Origin: Halictus rubicundus
Lineage: Eukaryota; Arthropoda; Insecta; Hymenoptera; Halictidae
DNA length: 64,000 nucleotides
Assembly: GCF_050948215.1 (NCBI RefSeq)
Contig: NC_135152.1
Location: forward strand, 6,916,310-6,980,309
Direction: 5' to 3'
Each line of letters opens with the position of its first letter. Position 1 is the first letter of the stretch. Of the stretch, positions 59,216-64,000 are shown piece by piece. The position numbers and the translations under genes are program-made. The notes beneath the pieces were generated by a model, which had not been told where the DNA came from, did not search any database, and saw only the letters and a program-made list of their open reading frames with translations.

Positions 59216-62200
59216 CCATTATAGAGAAAAATGTCCGCGAAACTTGTTCTGAATAATCATTAATAAATTTTCTGTATATTTTATATTTTCACATAAATGT
59301 TGTTATCCCTATAAAAGATATTCCCAAGTATTTTTAGTTCCACAGTCATCCCTGTCATCAGTGCTCCGTCATTTGCAAAGTACCCGGAGAAGAAACAATC
59401 GCTGGCTGCAATTTGAAATGGTAAAACGAGTAGAAAAATTTGAGAATATCGATACATTATTTGCAATTTATTAAACCTATTAAAGAGGGAAATAAGTTCG
59501 TTTTGCATGAAGATCCGGACTATAATTGTCACCGTTTCAATTACGAATGGTGGCTTTGGAAAATATCAAGGCTTTCAAAGGTCACACGTTTGATGCCAAG
59601 CGAACTGTTCATAAACAATCCGCGAATTTTACCATCGTATAATTATCGTAGCAAGTGTCTACAAGCAACAGTACCGAATTTCGTGAACCGAGTGGCGGCT
59701 ACAGATGGAAAAACTGCGGCAAGTGAGAACTCGAACAACAAACATCGTGGACCAAAGAAGTTTCGACGAAGAAACAAACTGAGAGAAACTTCTGCAAACA
59801 TTTTCATTAGCGACGCTTTTAGCATTTTCACTTCAACCGAGGACGCCGATTCCACGAAAACTGGCTGGAAAACTCGCGACAATGTTCGAGCGGACCCTGT
59901 GGACTCCATTGTATATCGTTTCTGACGGATTGCGCTAGGTCGAGCCTCGCGATAAATTTTCCTACGCTTGTTTCTCGGTGATCAAACGATAAATTCGTTT
60001 CCTTCGCGGTCTAAAGAGATTTTCAAAAAACTTGGCGGAGAAAAAAGGGCAGGAAACCCGGGACTTACGTGCTCGGGCACGAAACGCATATAATGACCGC
60101 ATAGAGCTCGTATTTCATTCGATTATTCGTACGCGCAGGGCGATTTATTACTCGGGGAACAGTTTTCTAGGCCAACAAACTAGAGTCGCTAGAGAAATAG
60201 GTAGGGGCACGAGGATCGTTTCGAAAAAGAGGGGAGGGAAAAGGATGAGGGGCGAGAGGGGGGTGAGGCAGGCCATCCGGAGCAATGCCAGCTGCGCTAC
60301 CGTAACATAACGAGGCCTAAACGCAGGCGCCTTCGACCAATAGGAACCAACTGTTCATTAGTCTGTTGGTACAGGCTGTTTCAAATTGTCTACGAAGAAG
60401 ACTGACAGCGAGGGTGTAGCGATCTCTCAGAGATTAGATCTTCAGCAGCGCAGAGAAACTTTCAATGTACCCCAATATATTATTCTTTGAATCTTCACGA
60501 TACGTGTAGTTGATGTGTTACATCATTTAACAGAGTTACATACTCCGTTTTATACTAGGTTTACGGAGCACTAGAAATGAGTACTTTAGATTACTTCGTA
60601 AAAATAACAACAATGTATCTATCAAAATTTTTCGTAATTTTTTTACACAACATAGTCAATGAAATAAATTTGTTGAATAATTCCTCATGGATGCATCTGT
60701 ACTATCTCTATCTAGGTTTACTATCTAGACACGGTAATTGGTAGCCCCACAGTAATTGGGTCCCTTACCCTACGTAAAATATTTTTTTCCGTTTCATAAT
60801 CTGAGGCAGACACACAAGTGTTTCTCTTCTAATAATAGAAATATTAGATAAATATTTGTAAAAGAATTCGTTAATAATTACTATACGAAGTGAACATACT
60901 ATTTCAGAATTTGGAGATTGGAATAAGATTTGAAAAATCAAGATGCAGCAACAGTAACAAATAACGGAATTTTGCTAATTCATGGCGACGCTCAAAAACC
61001 CTCTAGCGACAAATATGGGGTAAAGTTTTGTTCAGTGGTGGCTGCTGCGTAGGCAAGTTAGAAATCTCCTAAATCCTAACTTATCGACAGTTATGACACG
61101 TTGGTAACCTTTTCTAATTAAAAAAGAAAAAGATATTAATAATGGAAATACAACAGATTTTGTTTAACAAGTTTCTAATGCGAACATGTTGCTATAGCTT
61201 CAAACATTAACGAAGCATATCCAATAGTATTTCTCCATATGGCTTAGTAGTACATTAGCCTACTTGTTTTTCTAATACAATCATCTATATCTCTGCTATT
61301 TGCAATAATATAGCAATTAGGCTAACAATATTCTGTCAAGTATACTTAATTCCATAACATTACTTTTAAACCGTGTTCGAGCATATCTACGTTTTTAAAT
61401 CTTTGCGTTTTCAAATTGAAATTTATTATTGATTGACGTTCCAGTTAAAAGGACATGTTAATTAAATAAAAGAAACAATAAATGGTATAATAATCAATAA
61501 ATAGAATGTATATTCTACATTGTTTTGATTTAATTAAGATACAACAAACACGATATGCGTGTTGCATTCGAAACTTGTTTATTGTTATGAAACGCAAATT
61601 TAAAAATAGTATTACAAACAGTTAATCTATATACTAATTGATATAAATTATTATAAAACCAAGCAGCTAAACATAACACAGTAATTATAGTAACTATGTA
61701 TTTCATATTATATGCTTCTAAAATAACAATTCTTATGTTTTACAATGAATTTCATTTAAATCTTAAGGGTTATAAACATACAAAATCTTTGATCCAAATA
61801 ACTTCACTCGTTAGAGATTCAATATAGAAAAAATCAATATTAGCACTTCCTAAACGTTGACAAGAAAACCGATATATTATTAACGTTAAATTAAAATATG
61901 TTTTGCAGTAAATCAAGGATTTGATCACTTTCTCCAATTTTAAATTTTCATTTGTAAAACCCATTCATCCCGGTGTCTGTGCAGAAACAGCCGGCAGTTC
62001 ACAGATGCAGATTGCACTTTCGACTCAGTCGAACCAAAATCACATAATATACCGCACGGCAGCTGCGAACCCTGAACAGCTCTCCATTTTATTTTCCATT
62101 TCATGGATTTTTCCTAATTCCTTTTCCTTTATCCATGGGGGACCGGCAAAGTAAACAAAATATGTTAACTGTTAGAGGATCGGAAATGAAACGATAACAA

Positions 62201-64000
62201 AATTAATGACTATCGTCAAATGAAGTAACATCAACAAAATTTGACTCTAGAAATCACTAAACGAAATTTTTAATTTAGTAGGCGTTTATATGGTAGATGA
62301 AAAGCGCTATAACTGTTCAATTCGTTAATGATAAAGAAATACATGAAATATCTTTATCCATATAATTACTAGGTATAATAATTAATAAATACATATAATT
62401 AAGATACACAACATCTTTATCTAGGATGGAGGATCGATTCAGAAAAAATGTGGCTCACATACCTATCGTGAAAAGATTATTATTATAGAAGGATACGTCA
62501 AATATATTGTAGATAAACAATATCTATAGAGCTCGAGTATTTTCCAGATATATCTAACGGTATATAAACATATATGATAATTACTTGACGTTTACATACT
62601 TACTCAAATTATTATTTACAGAATAACACATGAACAAAGTTGACTGTTTTTCTCAGCTGGATCTGTGCAAGTCGATGTTCCACCCTCTGGGTGTCAGGCA
62701 CTATTGCTCGATTTTCTATGGAGGAGAAATTTCCACCATTGCGCATCTTCTGCGCAGTTCCTATTACGTCGGATCACTAACACCGTTTACATAATATTTA
62801 CAAAGTTTATATGAGATTTACATAAATTATAAGAACTATAAGAACAAGTGTCAACATTGGTATTTCCTAATCACAAGTTAAAAATTTAGGCAACAAGTTA
62901 AAGATTGAGTAGTTATCCAAAAATTTTCGTAGCCAATTCCTTAATGGGAATATCATGAAAATTTGGCTATATATAATAATTATCTTTTTATATTCGCTAA
63001 AAGAATATTTGTAAACGATGAAAGTAATTGAACTCTATCTATAAATATTTCTTTTATTTGAAATTACTCGAAAAAGTGATCGTAATGATGTGATACAATA
63101 ATTAAACAAATATTAAGCCGGTGTTACATGTATTATAGTGCAGTCCTACACTTGCATAAAATATTTTTAGGTAAATTTTATTGTCGCAGCTGTAAAATAA
63201 AGAAAGAAATAATGTAACTTCGGTTTCATTAAATAAATTACTTTGATTTTCATTCGATGTTCTGGGAGTTGTAATTTGAATATCAACGTGTTAACTAGGC
63301 TCGCAACAGAAGGAAATATTTTTGAAAATTTTGTTGGTGCAGGTGTGAAATAAATTATATAATGCAACAGATCAAGACATCAGCAAATTCTCTTTGCATA
63401 TTTGCTTTTTCTGTGCAAGCTAGAAGAGCGTGTATAATATCCTGTAGCTAAATTTCCTTTCCATACGTTTCTAAGGACGCCCCCATTAAACGGTGGACAG
63501 GGGTAATCGAATAGTTCTAAGCTACCGGAGGGTCGGAATAGGCGTTCTAAAATTGGGAGGGGTATGTAGGGGAACACGAAAACCGGATGGCACACCGAAT
63601 TGTAGTCGACTATATTCTCAATCGCTCCTCCATTTCCAAACATAATTTTTATTTCGCTATGCGTTACTTTTCGATTTAATCGCAACGAAATCATGTAAAA
63701 AATCGAAAATAATACCGTACATTTTGTCAATCACCAAATTATCTTATTTATTTTTGATTATTAGTTACAGTGATCGTAAGCGCGCATAATTTGAAAAAAG
63801 ATATGCATTATATTCAGCGATAAAAATGATTACCAACGAAATACATATTTATCATTTCTGTAAATTTATTGTTACCTCGATATTTAGACTACCAATGAAT
63901 TTATTGTTTATTTATTAAAATACGACCATAAGATACGTAAAAGCCATTATTCGCTTAATAATGGTACATAAACGTCTCCGCTCTTGACTAATCAAGCATC
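59216..64000. other. AT-rich non-coding region; no gene recognised
   Basis: 59680-60400 is GC-richer and its open frames lack recognisable domains. Smaller GC-richer patches are at about 61960-62140, 62640-62800 and 63430-63640. A weak repeat of about 155 bp (attttattgtcgcagctgtg-like and attttgttggtgcaggtgtg) lies in 63170-63370. Confidence 0.35.
60553..60700. mobile_element. partial copy of the CACTAGGTTTACGG TTAA family
   Basis: actaggtttacggagcacta, then tacttcgtaaaaataacaa, then aaataaatttgttgaataat match the 44151 element in the same order. The TTAA flanks and the right end are eroded. Confidence 0.55.

Noticed and set aside
59440..59925. 161-codon open frame
   Set aside because: Starts in a TAGACTG-family repeat region and shows no recognisable domain.

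Overview
The window is animal nuclear DNA, almost certainly from an insect. It is AT-rich, with small coding exons bounded by GT-AG introns and with GC/CpG-rich islands in an AT background. The base composition and the gene set (a stumps/Dof adaptor and secreted WAP proteins) suggest a hymenopteran such as a bee, but that assignment is inference.

Three spliced genes are supported, all on the + strand. (1) A complete 14-exon stumps/Dof (BCAP/BANK family) FGF-receptor adaptor runs from 11735 to 27708. The exons join in frame to 1023 codons plus a stop: TIR-like region, DBB domain, ankyrin region, coiled coil, and a tyrosine-motif tail with YxxM and YxN sites. (2) A 182-residue secreted protein with two WAP domains and an Asn/Pro/Tyr-rich tail has its exons in 31652-33017. 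(3) A 112-residue secreted protein with one WAP domain and a separate four-cysteine C-terminal module has its exons in 34641-36424. Genes 2 and 3 are neighbours and probably old duplicates.

Layout: 1-11160 has no recognisable gene, but holds a 214-bp tandem repeat, a 16-bp minisatellite, microsatellites and one TTAA-flanked element. 11160-11734 is a GC-rich likely promoter/5'UTR of stumps. Intron 1 (6.7 kb) has several GC-rich islands. Intron 2 is mostly a 26-bp minisatellite of about 40 units. 29.1-36.4 kb holds the WAP genes, whose introns are filled with MITEs. 36.4-64 kb is a gene-free, repeat-rich AT landscape with scattered GC-rich islands.

The non-coding part is dominated by small non-autonomous DNA transposons. 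These include several subfamilies flanked by TTAA (piggyBac-like), hAT-like elements with 8-bp target duplications, a TA-flanked mariner-like family, a pogo/Tigger-like element and two long foldback elements. One TTAA element sits inside a hAT-like element, and the unoccupied version of the same site is also in the window. No tRNA, rRNA, CRISPR or protein-coding transposase was recognised.
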